A stretch of DNA of 40,012 bases from Microtetraspora niveoalba (GTDB lineage: Bacteria; Actinomycetota; Actinomycetes; Streptosporangiales; Streptosporangiaceae), in assembly GCF_001570405.1 (NCBI RefSeq), contig NZ_BBYM01000055.1:1-40012 (forward strand). The letters run 5' to 3'. Below the pieces are notes generated by a model that saw nothing but the letters and a program-made list of their open reading frames with translations, had not been told where the DNA came from and made no database searches. The translations under genes were made by a program, and so were the position numbers. Of the stretch, positions 23,834 to 32,873 are shown piece after piece (the stretch's first letter is position 1; the number at the start of each line of letters is the position of its first letter).

Positions 23834-25990
23834 ATGGCAACGTTGCTGTACCGGCTGGGCCGGTTCTCCTTCCGCAGACGAGGGCGCGTGGCCGCCGTAT
23901 GGCTGCTTCTGCTGGCGGTGCTGGGCGGCGCGGTCGCCGCCTTCAGCGGTTCCACCACCGACAAGTTCGTCATGCCCGGCACCGAGTCGCAGCGGGCGCT
24001 CGACTCCCTCGCCAAGGAGTTCCCGCAGGCCAGCGGTGCCACCGGCACCATCGTCGTCGCCGCCCCGCAGGGCGGGAAGCTGGACGCCGCGAGCCTCGCC
24101 CCCGTGGTGAAGGAGGCGGCCGCCGTCCCCGGCGTCGTCGCCGCGCTCGACCCGTTCCAGTCCGGCGCGGTCTCACCCGACGGCCGCTACGCCCTCGTCC
24201 AGGTGCAGTTCCAGCACGCGCTCAAGGACATCACCGACGCCCAGCGCGACGCGTACCTGAAGGCCGGCTCCTCGGTGACCGCGCTGCGGGTGGAGCACGG
24301 CGGCGAGATCCTGACCACCGCGCCCGAGGTGGGCGGGTCGGAGGGGATCGGCGTCGTGATCGCCGCGGTCGTGCTGATCGTCACCTTCGGCTCGCTGGTG
24401 GCCGCCGGCATGACACTCCTGAACGCGCTGATCGGCGTCGGCGTCGGCATGGCCGGCCTGTACGCGCTCAGCGGCGTCGTCGAGCTGACCTCCGTCACTC
24501 CGGTGCTGGCGCTGATGCTGGGCCTGGCCGTCGGCATCGACTACTCGCTGTTCATCACGTCCCGCTACCGCCAGTTCCTGGCCGAGGGCATGGAGCCCGC
24601 GGAGGCCGCGGGCCGGGCGACCGGCACCGCCGGGTCGGCGGTCGTGTTCGCCGGCGCCACCGTGGTCATCGCGCTCGCCGGCCTGTCGATCGTCGGCATC
24701 CCCTTCCTGAGCGCCATGGGCCTCGCCGCGGCCGGCACCGTGGCCATCGCCGTCCTGGTCGCCCTCACCCTGCTGCCCGCCTTCCTGTCGTACGCCGGCG
24801 CCCGCGTGCTCCCGCGCGCGCAGCGCACCGGCCGGGGCGCGGGCGCCGGCCGCGAGGGGTTCGGATACGTGTGGGGACGCGCCGTCACCCGGCTGCGGGT
24901 GCCGATCCTGCTGGCCGGGATCGTCGGCCTCGGCGCGCTCACGCTGCCCGCCCAGGACCTGCGGCTGGCCCTGCCGGACGCCGGGACCGCGGCTCCGGGC
25001 TCGCCCGCCCGCGAGGCGTACGACCTGACCAGCGAAGGGTTCGGCGAGGGCTTCAACGCCCGCCTGATCGCCGTCGTCTCCGCCGCCGACGCCCAGACCA
25101 CCACGGCGGCCGCCGGGCGGGCCGCCCAGCTGATCCAGCAGACCGAGGGCGTGCTGGCCGTGGCCCCGCCGCAGCCCAACGCCGCGGGCACCACCGCGCT
25201 GCTGACCATCATCCCGAAGGCCGGGCCCACCGCCGCGGCCACCGAGAACGCCGTCCACGCCATCCGCGCCAAGGTCGCCGCCATCGACGACGCCGAGATC
25301 GCCGTGACCGGCGCGACGGCCGTGGGCATCGACGTGTCCGACAAGCTCGCCGACGCCATGCCGGTGTACCTGCTGCTGGTCGTCGGCCTGTCGGTGCTGC
25401 TGCTGATGCTGGTCTTCCGCTCGATCCTGGTGCCGGTCAAGGCGGCGCTGGGCTTCCTGCTCACCGTCGGCTCGACCTTCGGCATCACGGTGGCGATCTT
25501 CCAGCAGGGGCACCTCGCCGACCTGGTCGGCCTGGAGGTGCCGGGGCCGCTGGTCAGCTTCCTGCCGATCCTGCTGATCGGCATCCTGTTCGGGCTGGCG
25601 ATGGACTATGAGGTGTTCCTGGTCTCGCGGATGCGCGAGGACTTCGTGCACGGCGACACCGCCCGCCAGGCCACGATCAACGGCATGGGGCACAACGCCC
25701 GGGTCGTCACCGCCGCCGCGCTGATCATGACGGCCGTTTTCGGCGGGTTCGTCTTCATGGAGGATCCGATCATCAAGTCCATGGGCTTCGCGCTGGCCGT
25801 CGGCGTGCTCGTGGACGCCTTCGTGGTCCGCATGACGCTCGTGCCCGCCGTGATGTCCATGCTCGGCCGCGCCGCCTGGTGGTTGCCCCGGCCCCTGGAC
25901 CGGGCGCTGCCCAACCTCGACGTGGAGGGCGAGCGCCTGCGCCACCACCTCACCACCTCCGAGCCCGTCCCGGAGAAGGCCCGCGCCTGA
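23834..25990 (+). CDS. MMPL/RND family exporter
   Basis: The 718-residue inner-membrane protein follows the MMPL plan in two halves. Each half has one N-terminal helix (AAVWLLLLAVLGGAVAAF in the first), a large outside domain, and a five-helix bundle. Diagnostic segments are LGLAVGIDYSLFITSRYRQ in the first half and GILFGLAMDYEVFLVSRMRE in the second. Their intramembrane Asp-Tyr pairs carry protons in this family, as in MmpL3. FAGATVVIALAGL and VMSMLGRAAWWLP-like segments also fit. MMPL proteins export lipids, siderophores, drugs or metabolites. It is cotranscribed with the upstream tetR, and a long hairpin follows directly, which defines a two-gene efflux operon. Confidence 0.93.
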   Translation: MATLLYRLGRFSFRRRGRVAAVWLLLLAVLGGAVAAFSGSTTDKFVMPGTESQRALDSLAKEFPQASGATGTIVVAAPQGGKLDAASLAPVVKEAAAVPGVVAALDPFQSGAVSPDGRYALVQVQFQHALKDITDAQRDAYLKAGSSVTALRVEHGGEILTTAPEVGGSEGIGVVIAAVVLIVTFGSLVAAGMTLLNALIGVGVGMAGLYALSGVVELTSVTPVLALMLGLAVGIDYSLFITSRYRQFLAEGMEPAEAAGRATGTAGSAVVFAGATVVIALAGLSIVGIPFLSAMGLAAAGTVAIAVLVALTLLPAFLSYAGARVLPRAQRTGRGAGAGREGFGYVWGRAVTRLRVPILLAGIVGLGALTLPAQDLRLALPDAGTAAPGSPAREAYDLTSEGFGEGFNARLIAVVSAADAQTTTAAAGRAAQLIQQTEGVLAVAPPQPNAAGTTALLTIIPKAGPTAAATENAVHAIRAKVAAIDDAEIAVTGATAVGIDVSDKLADAMPVYLLLVVGLSVLLLMLVFRSILVPVKAALGFLLTVGSTFGITVAIFQQGHLADLVGLEVPGPLVSFLPILLIGILFGLAMDYEVFLVSRMREDFVHGDTARQATINGMGHNARVVTAAALIMTAVFGGFVFMEDPIIKSMGFALAVGVLVDAFVVRMTLVPAVMSMLGRAAWWLPRPLDRALPNLDVEGERLRHHLTTSEPVPEKARA

Positions 25991-26003
25991 CGCCGACCCC
26001 GGT

Positions 26004-26048
26004 GGAACGCCTCCCGGCCCGTGCGCGTGCCCGTCCGGGAGGCGTTCC
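26004..26048 (+). terminator. Strong hairpin ending the tetR-mmpL operon
   Basis: GGAACGCCTCCCGG and CCGGGAGGCGTTCC form a perfect 14-bp stem around a 17-nt loop, beginning 13 bp after the MMPL stop codon. No U tract follows, which is common for actinomycete terminators. Confidence 0.75.
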
Positions 26049-26120
26049 CGTGCTCGTACGTGTGCGGGGAGGCGGTCCCGCGCCGCCTGGGCGCCGGGGG
26101 CGGATCCGCCGGGGCCGCGC

Positions 26121-26140
26121 CCTCCCCCGGAAGGGGGAGG
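26121..26140 (+). terminator. Short GC hairpin upstream of the small membrane protein
   Basis: CCTCCCCC and GGGGGAGG enclose a GGAA tetraloop, 54 bp before the next start codon. It may be a second terminator or a leader structure of the following gene. Confidence 0.4.
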
Positions 26141-26194
26141 CCGTTCCCTCGGGGGCGGGAAGCCCGGCCGGGCGGCGACGGCGAGGCTGGCCGC

Positions 26195-26755
26195 ATGACC
26201 ACGCACCTGAAGACCACCCGCCCCCCGGTCGAGGCCGTCGTCCCGCCACCGCCACGGTGGGCCGTCGTGGCCGCGCACACCGTGCCGCTGCTGGCGCTTC
26301 CCTCGGGGTTGTGGCGGGTGGCGCTGGTGGCCGGCGTGCCCATCGGATTCAACGGTCAGGTGCCGCCCGGCGAGACGGCCTACATCCTCGCGTTGAGCGT
26401 GGTCAGCGAGCTGGCCGCGCTGATGACCCTCGGCCTGGTCCGTCCGTGGGGCGAGGTCGCGCCGCGCTGGATCCCCCTCATCGGCGGCAGGCGCGTGCGA
26501 CCGGCGGCCGCGATCGTCCCCGCGTGCGTCGGGGCCGCGCTCATCGCGCTGATCTGCGCGTGGGCGCTGCGCGGCCAGTTCCAGGGCATGCTGGCCGACG
26601 AGATGACGACCGCCGGCCACGCCCTGCTGATCGCCTGCTATCTCCCGCTGCTCGGCTGGAGTCCGCTGCTGCTCGCGGTGACGTACTCCTACTGGCGCCG
26701 CCACCGCCGGGCGACGGCCGTCCCGGCGTCGCCCGGCGACCGCGTGAGCCGCTGA
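26195..26755 (+). CDS. Small integral membrane protein of unknown function
   Basis: The 186-residue product has four predicted membrane segments at about residues 22-45, 65-86, 108-132 and 143-168, separated by short Pro- and Arg-rich loops. Recognisable blocks are PSGLWRVALVAGVPIGF, LSVVSELAALMTLGLVRPWGE and RWIPLIGGRRVRPAAA. These look like a conserved actinobacterial membrane family of unknown role. GAGG about ten bases upstream supports the ATG at 26195; an open frame upstream runs through two hairpins and is unlikely to be translated. It is convergent with the following flavoprotein gene, 18 bp away. Confidence 0.75.
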   Translation: MTTHLKTTRPPVEAVVPPPPRWAVVAAHTVPLLALPSGLWRVALVAGVPIGFNGQVPPGETAYILALSVVSELAALMTLGLVRPWGEVAPRWIPLIGGRRVRPAAAIVPACVGAALIALICAWALRGQFQGMLADEMTTAGHALLIACYLPLLGWSPLLLAVTYSYWRRHRRATAVPASPGDRVSR

Positions 26756-26773
26756 ACCCGAGGTGCGGACCGG

Positions 26774-28702
26774 TCAGGCCAGATGCTCCACCGCGCGGTA
26801 CGCGGCGTCGATGGCGGAGTGGGTGTAGGCGAACGCCTGGGAGTCGGAGTTGGCGATGGCGATGCGGCCGACCGGGCGGCGGGCCAGCGCGTACGGCCGG
26901 CGCTCCTCCGGCTCGAAGATCGCCGGGTCGTCCAGCGAGTTGTACTCGTAGGCGTAGCCGTGCGCCCATCGGTTGACCGTTATGCCGGCGATGTCCCTGC
27001 CCGGGTCGAAGCCGTGCTCGCCCAGCGCCCGGGTCATCGCGTCCCGGATCTCACGCTCGAAGTCCTCGAACGGCGTCCTGATCAGCGCGCGCCTGCCCGC
27101 CCTGTGCTGCTCGCGGCAGGTGAGGCCGGGCTGGTTGGGCGTGGCCGACAACGAGACGACGGTCGGCAGCTCGGGGGAGTGCGGCATCTCGAAGTCGCCG
27201 ATCCCGGTCACGGTCGGCAGCCCGAAGCTGTTCCAGTACATCGTCGGCGTGCTCACCCGTGAGACCCGGGCGTGCGCGAAGGCCCGCCAGTCGCGCAGGG
27301 CGACCCGGGCGTAGACGAGGGGCACCTTGGCGCCGTAGCGCATCGCGGCGACCTGCTCGGGCGGCAGCTCGGGGACCACGTAGGAGGACACCGAGTTCCA
27401 GCAGGCCATCACCACACCCTTGGCCCGGACCCGCAGGCTGCGGCCCCCGTTCGAGTAGGACACCGACACGCCGCCGCCCTCGTTGCGTACGTCGAAGACG
27501 GTGCTGGACAGGCGGACGCGGACCGTGGAGCCGGGGTGGTCGAGGCGGTCGTAGCGGGTCCTCGCGGTGGGGATGTCCTGCCAGCCCGGCTCGCGGCCCG
27601 GGAACGCGTGCGGGACCAGCCTGCTGACCAGCAGCCGCGCGATCGAGGCGTTCCCGTCGGGGAAGTAGAAGTATCCGTCCTGCTCGGTCTCCTTGAGGAT
27701 CTGCAGCGGCGTGAACCCGGCGCCGGGCCACGGCGTGTGCTCCAGGCCAAGCCCGCCGAAGCCCGGCTGCCCGGCGGCCCAGGCGTCGGCGGAGGCGACC
27801 CGGTCGACGTTCACCCCCCACAGGCCGTTGGTGCCGCGCCGCATGACGGCGAGCGCGTCGTCGTCCATCCCGATCTTCTCGCGCAGATAGCTCTCGTACG
27901 GCGTGCGGGCGAGGATCTCCTTCTTCTGCGCGTCGGTCAGCCCGGGGTAGAAGTCCTCCTTGGTGGTGTAGAGGCGAACGAGCGCGGCCCTGCTCGCCTC
28001 GCCCAGGGGCATCCTGGCCGCGTACGACTCCCAGGACTCGCCGGGCTCGCGCGCCACCAGCAGGTCCCTGCCCCAGCGCTCCTGGTCGAACAGCGTGGCC
28101 GAGCGCAGCCCGTACCGTCCGTACGCGTCGTCGTGGACGGTGGACAGCAGCCGGGGCAGGTCGACGCCGAGGTCCTGGGTGATCAGGCCGAGCGCCTGAG
28201 GGGACCAGGAGCTGGGCGTGTCCATGTAGACGGTGCCGCCGTTGGACAGCAGCAGGTGCCGTCCGACCTGGAACTCGTTGCGGCGGGCGTGCCCGCCGAA
28301 GTCGTCCAGGGCGTCCAGGATGAGGATGCGGGCCTTGCGGCCCGCGGCTTTCCGGTAGAACCAGGCGGCGGCCAGGCCGCTGATGCCGCCGCCGACCACC
28401 ACCAGGTCGTAGGACTCGCCGGTGTCGGTCACCCGTCCCGGCTCGAAGCGGCCGTCGCGGACGGCGTGGGCCACGTCGAAGGATCCCGGCTGCTGGCCCC
28501 GCAGGCCGGTCAGGGCCGGGGGCTGGGGAGAGCCGGGGCCGCCGGCCGCCGCGCCCGCCGCGGCCGGGGTGGCCGCCTGGGCGGCACCGGGGAAGGCCGC
28601 CGCGGCGGCCAGTCCGGCGGCGCCGACGGCGACGCCGTCGAGGAAGTCCCGCCGGGTGATCTTCCTGTGCATTCCGAGGTCACGATCGCTGAACCTGGCC
28701 AC
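26774..28702 (-). CDS. Tat-exported FAD oxidoreductase, spermidine dehydrogenase-like
   Basis: The 642-residue protein begins with a short polar stretch, then KITRRDFLDGVAVGAAGLAA, a twin-arginine signal with an Ala-rich cleavage region near residue 44. It should act outside the membrane. YDLVVVGGGISGLAAAWFY near residue 100 binds FAD, and GGHARRNEF follows. The C-terminal GRIAIANSDSQAFAYTHSAIDAAYRAV closes the FAD fold. The length and the RRDFL-type signal resemble bacterial spermidine dehydrogenases (SpdH), which oxidise spermidine; other NAD(P)-binding Rossmann oxidases remain possible. GGAGG before the GTG start fits well. It is a single gene with a remarkable inverted-repeat leader, described separately. 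Confidence 0.8.
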   Translation of the reverse strand: MARFSDRDLGMHRKITRRDFLDGVAVGAAGLAAAAAFPGAAQAATPAAAGAAAGGPGSPQPPALTGLRGQQPGSFDVAHAVRDGRFEPGRVTDTGESYDLVVVGGGISGLAAAWFYRKAAGRKARILILDALDDFGGHARRNEFQVGRHLLLSNGGTVYMDTPSSWSPQALGLITQDLGVDLPRLLSTVHDDAYGRYGLRSATLFDQERWGRDLLVAREPGESWESYAARMPLGEASRAALVRLYTTKEDFYPGLTDAQKKEILARTPYESYLREKIGMDDDALAVMRRGTNGLWGVNVDRVASADAWAAGQPGFGGLGLEHTPWPGAGFTPLQILKETEQDGYFYFPDGNASIARLLVSRLVPHAFPGREPGWQDIPTARTRYDRLDHPGSTVRVRLSSTVFDVRNEGGGVSVSYSNGGRSLRVRAKGVVMACWNSVSSYVVPELPPEQVAAMRYGAKVPLVYARVALRDWRAFAHARVSRVSTPTMYWNSFGLPTVTGIGDFEMPHSPELPTVVSLSATPNQPGLTCREQHRAGRRALIRTPFEDFEREIRDAMTRALGEHGFDPGRDIAGITVNRWAHGYAYEYNSLDDPAIFEPEERRPYALARRPVGRIAIANSDSQAFAYTHSAIDAAYRAVEHLA

Positions 28703-28720
28703 GGGCCACCTCCACGCTCA

Positions 28721-28822
28721 CATGCCGACACATCCGGATTTCGAACCGGAAGTCGGATGATCGGCATGGTAAGCATGTGTCGACCGGGAGATGAATAGTG
28801 GTTTTCGTGGAAGATCGGCATG
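28721..28822 (-). promoter_or_regulatory. Repeated CATGCCGA motifs and long inverted repeat in the flavoprotein leader
   Basis: CATGCCGA (28721-28728) plus CATCCG (28731-28736) pair with CGGATG (28754-28759) plus TCGGCATG (28761-28768), giving 14 paired bases around a 17-nt loop with a small internal bulge. A third copy of the motif, reading CATGCCGATCTTCC on the minus strand, lies at 28822-28809, 54 bp upstream of the inverted repeat. The structure ends about nine bases before the GGAGG of the gene. It could be a protein-binding operator or an mRNA element that masks translation. Confidence 0.5.
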
Positions 28823-29207
28823 ATCGCGACGGATTCGGTTGTCCCTTCGGCGGGATTCCGGTCCGGTCCCGGGAGGGCGCCGCGCCCCCGGACGGTCGCC
28901 TAGCTGGGCCGTTCGGCACGGGGCCGTTCGCGTGGAACGGTCCCCGGCGGCCGTGGCCGTACGCATGACGCGCCCGCGGGGAGGCCGCGTATCTCGTCGC
29001 GCTGGTGGCGCAGACGGTGAATCAATCACCGGCTGCCCGGGCGTCATGTGGGGTGTCCGCGAGCCTTGGCCGAGTCGGTCACCTCGCCCGCAGGGGCTTG
29101 CGGCCCTCGCGAAGCCCGCTTCGCCGGGCTTGACGGCGTAACGCGAACTTTCGCTCCGTCCAAAAGTAAAAGAGAGATAGATCGTCTTGTGGAACGGAGA
29201 GGAAGGC
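28823..29207. other. Gene-free interval between flavoprotein and subtilase genes
   Basis: I see no gene in this interval. It contains a hairpin, AAGCCCG with CGGGCTT, at 29112-29131. A clearly A-rich stretch at 29155-29190, just before the subtilase start, is probably its promoter and leader, but no hexamer pair stands out. Confidence 0.5.
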
Positions 29208-32200
29208 ATGAACTTAGGCAGCGGACTGATCGCCGCCGTCCTGGCCGGATCGGTCGGCATGACCACGCTTCAGGCACCACCATCGCCCGGCCGGGGGGAT
29301 GCCCGACACGATGACGGCGCATCGGAGGGCGCCATCACACTGATCACCGGCGACCGGGTCGTGGTGACCGACCGGGGCCACCGGGTGGAGCCGGGGCCGG
29401 GCCGGCAGGTCTCCTACCACACCCGCCAGCGCGACGGGCACCTGTACGTGTTCCCCTCCGACGCGATGCCGCTGGTCGCTCAGGGGGTCCTGGATGAACG
29501 GCTGTTCGACGTCACCCAGCTGCTGCAGTGGCGTTACGGCGACGCCGACCGGGCCGACATCCCGCTGATCAGCCAGTCGGCCGAGGGAGTCACGCCCGCC
29601 GCACCGCAGGCGGCACGGCAGACCATACGGCTGGACGCCCTCGGCATGGGGGCGTTGCGCGTCCCGAAGGCCGATACGGCCAGGACGTGGAAGGACCTCG
29701 TCAACGGGCCGCGGGCGCTGGCCGCCGGGAAGTCCCGGCTCTGGCTCGACGGGCGCCGCGAGTTCACCCTGGACCGCAGTGTCCCGCAGATCGGCGCGCC
29801 CGAGGCGTGGAAGCAGGGCGTGACCGGCGAGGGTGTCACGGTGGCCGTGCTCGACAGCGGCTACGACCCCGACCACCCGGACCTGAAGCAGGTGGTCACC
29901 CAGTCGCGGAACTTCAGCGACGCCCCGGATATCCGCGACAACGTCGGCCACGGCACGCACGTCGCCTCCACCATCGCCGGTGCCGGGGAGAGGTACCGGG
30001 GTGTGGCGCCGGGCGCCAAAATCGCGGTCGGCAAGGTCGGCGAAGAGTACATAACCGATTCGGCGCTGCTGGCGGGCATGGAGTGGGCCGCGGTCGAGGC
30101 CAAGGCCAAGATCGTCAACATGAGCATCGGCGCCCCGGACACGCCGGATCTCGACCCGGTCGAGCAGGCGGTGAACACGCTGTCGGAGCGGACCGGTGCG
30201 CTGTTCGTCGTCGCCGCCGGCAACAACGGCTCGAATCGCCAAACGATCAGTAGCCCGGGGAGCGCGGACGCCGCGCTGACCGTCGGCGCGGTGGACAAGT
30301 CCGACCGGATGGCCGAGTTCTCCAGCCGCGGTCCCCGCCAGGGCGACCACGCGATCAAGCCGGACGTGACCGCCCCCGGTGTGGACATCATGGCCGCCGC
30401 GGCGGCCGGCACGGCGGACGGCCCTTATGTCTCCCATAGCGGCACATCGATGGCCGCCCCCCATGTGGCCGGAGCGGCGGCGATCCTCGCCCAGCGCCAC
30501 CCGGACTGGAACGGTACGCGGCTCAAGGCGGCGCTGATCGGCTCCGCCACCCCCACCGCGGACGCCGGGCCGTACGACCAGGGTGCGGGCCGGGTGGATG
30601 TGGCCCGCGCGTTGGCGCAGCAGGTCGTGGCCGTTTCGGGCAACGTCTCGGCGGCCTTCCCCTGGAGGGATTCCGGCAAGAAGGAGGCGACCAGGACGAT
30701 CACCTACGCCAACTCCGGTGACTCTCCCGTCACCCTCGACCTGGCCGCCGACGAGGACATGCTGTCCCTGTCGTCCGCCCGGCTGGAGGTGCCGGCGAAG
30801 GGAGAAGCGTCGGTCACGGTGACCATCAACGCCGAGCAGAAGGCCCCAGGCGACTACGCCGGGGTGATCATGGCCAAGTCCGGCGACACGGTGGTCCGGA
30901 CACTGGCCGGCGCCTACGTCGAGCCGGAATCCTACGATGTCACGGTCACCGGCACCGGCAGGAACGGCCAACCCGCCGCCGGCCTCGGTGAGATCTACAG
31001 CCTGGAGACGGGCGCCACATACCAGCTGTTCCTCAAGGACGGAGTGACCAAGATCCGGCTACCGGTCGGCACGTGGAACCTCTACGCCGACCTGTATGAG
31101 GAGAGCGCGGAGACGATGGCCCATATTCCGGTGACGGTGGGCAAGACCGACCAGAACGTGGTGCTGGACGCGCGTCAGGCCAAGAAGATCGAATTCGCGA
31201 TCGACGAGCCGACCGCCGCGCCTGAGCCCTCACTCCAGGTCACTCTCGCCAATGGTTCGTGGTACTTCGGGTGGTCCGGCTTCGACTCTCCCCAGTACGA
31301 GCATTTCGTACTGCCCGTACGGCAGCCCGGCCTCCGCTACCTGGCCAACCAGGTGTGGCACAAGAAGGACGCGACCCCGAGCCCGTACCGCTATGACCTG
31401 GTCGAATACCACAAGGACGGTATTCCGGACGACCCCTCCTACACCGCGCGGACGCGTGATCTGGTGAAGGTGACCGCGGCCTACCGGGCCTCCGGCGTGG
31501 CGGCTACGGGATCCGTCTGGACGGGCCCCCGTCTCCCCGGGCTCGACTGGGCCTGGAAGTCCCCAACCCACGTGGTCGGATTGCCCAGCACCGTCACCAA
31601 CTACCGGACCCCGGGCTTCTTCTGGGACACGGAGGTCACGACCGGCACGTCGTGGGTGCGCGACACCGGAAGACAGCTGGATCGAGGACCCGTCCGGGAG
31701 ACGTGGAACACCGCGGTGACCGGACCGGCCTTCGCCACTCCCGGCGGCAGTCGTACCGGCGACGAGCTCCGCTTCCCGGCCAACCAGCTCTTCGCGGACG
31801 GCACGCCCGGACGGACCGGCGGTGACGGCGCGGCCACAGGAACGCTCACCCTGGCCAGAGGCGGTGAGGTGATCGCCAAGACCGACCTGGCCGGCTGCGA
31901 CCGCTGGGAGACACCGCAGTGCCTCCTGTCGGCGGAACTTCCGGCAGAGAAGGGGACGTACACGCTCCACGCGTCGGCAGGCAGGCAGGTGCCGTACGCG
32001 GCGCTGTCCACAGCGGTGGACGCGGTCTGGACCTTCCGCTCCGCGACCACGGAGAAGCCGCAGCCGCTGCCGCTGATGACGGTGCGCTACGCGCCGGAGG
32101 GGCTCGACGACCTCAACCGCGCCAGGCGGGGGTCTGTGACCCGGTTGCCGATCCGGATCGAGCGGAATCCGGGAGCGGCGGAGGCCGCGGTGCGGTCCGT

Positions 32201-32390
32201 CAAGCTGGAGGTGTCCACCGACGACGGCGCCGGCTGGCGCGCGGTGCCGGTGATCCCCGCCGGGTCGGGATGGATGGCGCTGCTGGCCAACCCCGGCACG
32301 CCGGGCTTCGTCTCGCTGCGTGCCACGGTGACGGACGCCGCCGGTGACAGCGTCATCCAGACGATCACGCGGGCCTACGCCGTTCGATGA
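29208..32390 (+). CDS. Secreted S8 subtilisin-like serine protease, large multidomain form
   Basis: The 1060-residue protein has a weak N-terminal export signal (MNLGSGLIAAVLAGSVG), a propeptide-like region to about residue 190 and a complete subtilase domain at about 205-470. The triad is D216 in VAVLDSGYD, H248 in VGHGTHVAS and S414 in SGTSMAAPHVAGA, with oxyanion Asn339 in VVAAGNNGS. Residues about 490-1060 form beta-rich modules including an Ig-like domain near 490-570 (NSGDSPVTLDLA, EQKAPGDYAGVI) and a long unassigned tail. The ATG at 29208 follows GGAGAGGAAGG; a GTG 21 bases earlier is less likely. It degrades extracellular protein or peptides; the substrate is unknown. Codon use seems slightly less GC-extreme than its neighbours. 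No terminator was found behind it. Confidence 0.92.
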   Translation: MNLGSGLIAAVLAGSVGMTTLQAPPSPGRGDARHDDGASEGAITLITGDRVVVTDRGHRVEPGPGRQVSYHTRQRDGHLYVFPSDAMPLVAQGVLDERLFDVTQLLQWRYGDADRADIPLISQSAEGVTPAAPQAARQTIRLDALGMGALRVPKADTARTWKDLVNGPRALAAGKSRLWLDGRREFTLDRSVPQIGAPEAWKQGVTGEGVTVAVLDSGYDPDHPDLKQVVTQSRNFSDAPDIRDNVGHGTHVASTIAGAGERYRGVAPGAKIAVGKVGEEYITDSALLAGMEWAAVEAKAKIVNMSIGAPDTPDLDPVEQAVNTLSERTGALFVVAAGNNGSNRQTISSPGSADAALTVGAVDKSDRMAEFSSRGPRQGDHAIKPDVTAPGVDIMAAAAAGTADGPYVSHSGTSMAAPHVAGAAAILAQRHPDWNGTRLKAALIGSATPTADAGPYDQGAGRVDVARALAQQVVAVSGNVSAAFPWRDSGKKEATRTITYANSGDSPVTLDLAADEDMLSLSSARLEVPAKGEASVTVTINAEQKAPGDYAGVIMAKSGDTVVRTLAGAYVEPESYDVTVTGTGRNGQPAAGLGEIYSLETGATYQLFLKDGVTKIRLPVGTWNLYADLYEESAETMAHIPVTVGKTDQNVVLDARQAKKIEFAIDEPTAAPEPSLQVTLANGSWYFGWSGFDSPQYEHFVLPVRQPGLRYLANQVWHKKDATPSPYRYDLVEYHKDGIPDDPSYTARTRDLVKVTAAYRASGVAATGSVWTGPRLPGLDWAWKSPTHVVGLPSTVTNYRTPGFFWDTEVTTGTSWVRDTGRQLDRGPVRETWNTAVTGPAFATPGGSRTGDELRFPANQLFADGTPGRTGGDGAATGTLTLARGGEVIAKTDLAGCDRWETPQCLLSAELPAEKGTYTLHASAGRQVPYAALSTAVDAVWTFRSATTEKPQPLPLMTVRYAPEGLDDLNRARRGSVTRLPIRIERNPGAAEAAVRSVKLEVSTDDGAGWRAVPVIPAGSGWMALLANPGTPGFVSLRATVTDAAGDSVIQTITRAYAVR

Positions 32391-32642
32391 CCGAGCCGGT
32401 CCCCGCCGGCCGCACGGCGCGGACAGCCGGGGTGGCGTCAGCGAGCACCATGGGTGCAGGATTCCACGGCGACGGCGGGGATCGGGAATCAGGGCGAGGT
32501 GATCGAGCAGGCTCACGCGGTCCATCGCAGGGGGCGTGGACACGTCCTCGGTCAGGTCGGCGAGTCGGCTCACGGCAGGGGAGATCGGGGATGCTGCGGG
32601 CAGGCACGGTCTTCTCTGATCATTTGGCGTCGAGAACCTCAT
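32390..32642 (-). pseudogene. N-terminal remnant of an ISAs1-family transposase
   Basis: On the minus strand the frame from 32642 reads SRLADLTEDVS and then SLLDHLALIPDPRRRRG, matching the DDE-transposase-associated N-terminus of ISAs1 elements, in which PDPRxxRGxRH is conserved. Near 32457 the match shifts frame to VLADATPAVRAVRPAG, which resembles the following LLALAxAAVLAGAR block, and then stops at the subtilase end. The catalytic domain and terminal repeats are absent. Identification is by remembered motif only. Confidence 0.6.
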
Positions 32643-32732
32643 GATCACTCGGACCAGGACGAGGGGCTGCGGGCGGCGCTGGAGATCCGCCGCGGGTGGC
32701 CCGAGGTCGGCGTGCTGGTGCGGTCGCAACGG
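32634..32732 (+). pseudogene. Fragment of a NarL/LuxR-type response regulator receiver domain
   Basis: The plus strand encodes PHDHSDQDEGLRAALEIRR and then GWPEVGVLVRSQ. This corresponds to the segment after the phosphoacceptor Asp in actinobacterial NarL-type regulators (PPTHTDEGLRAALEIRRRHPEVGVLVLSQ-like). Both sides lack any further receiver or HTH sequence, so only about 33 codons survive. It abuts the ISAs1 remnant. Confidence 0.5.
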
Positions 32733-32807
32733 GGCTCCCGGTCAGTGGGACGGGCCGCGCGGGAGCGGTCGCCGTGCTGGAGGGTTCGTGGGGAGAACCC
32801 GGAAACG

Positions 32808-32842
32808 GGACGGGCCCTCTCGCGCCGTGAGAGGGCCCGTCC
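32808..32842 (-). terminator. Terminator of the phosphodiester glycosidase gene
   Basis: GGACGGGCCCTCTC and GAGAGGGCCCGTCC form a perfect 14-bp stem with a 7-nt loop, 32 bp beyond the minus-strand stop codon. Its strength and position make termination the most likely role. Confidence 0.75.
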
Positions 32843-32873
32843 TGCCGGCGTGGGTCAGGCGGCCGACCTGGCG

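Noticed and set aside
24173-26704. 843-codon open frame on the minus strand
   Set aside because: It is antisense to the MMPL gene and the following membrane-protein gene. Its Arg/Gly/His/Gln-rich composition is typical of shadow frames.
28731-28750. T-arm-like GGTTCGAAATCC on the minus strand
   Set aside because: The flanking stem does not pair as a T-arm and no other tRNA arms follow. It is part of the inverted-repeat leader.
29060-29135. tRNA-like text (GGCCGAGTCGG followed by hairpins)
   Set aside because: It looks briefly like a Leu or Ser tRNA D-arm, but there is no T-loop GGTTCGA, no anticodon arm and no pairing acceptor stem.
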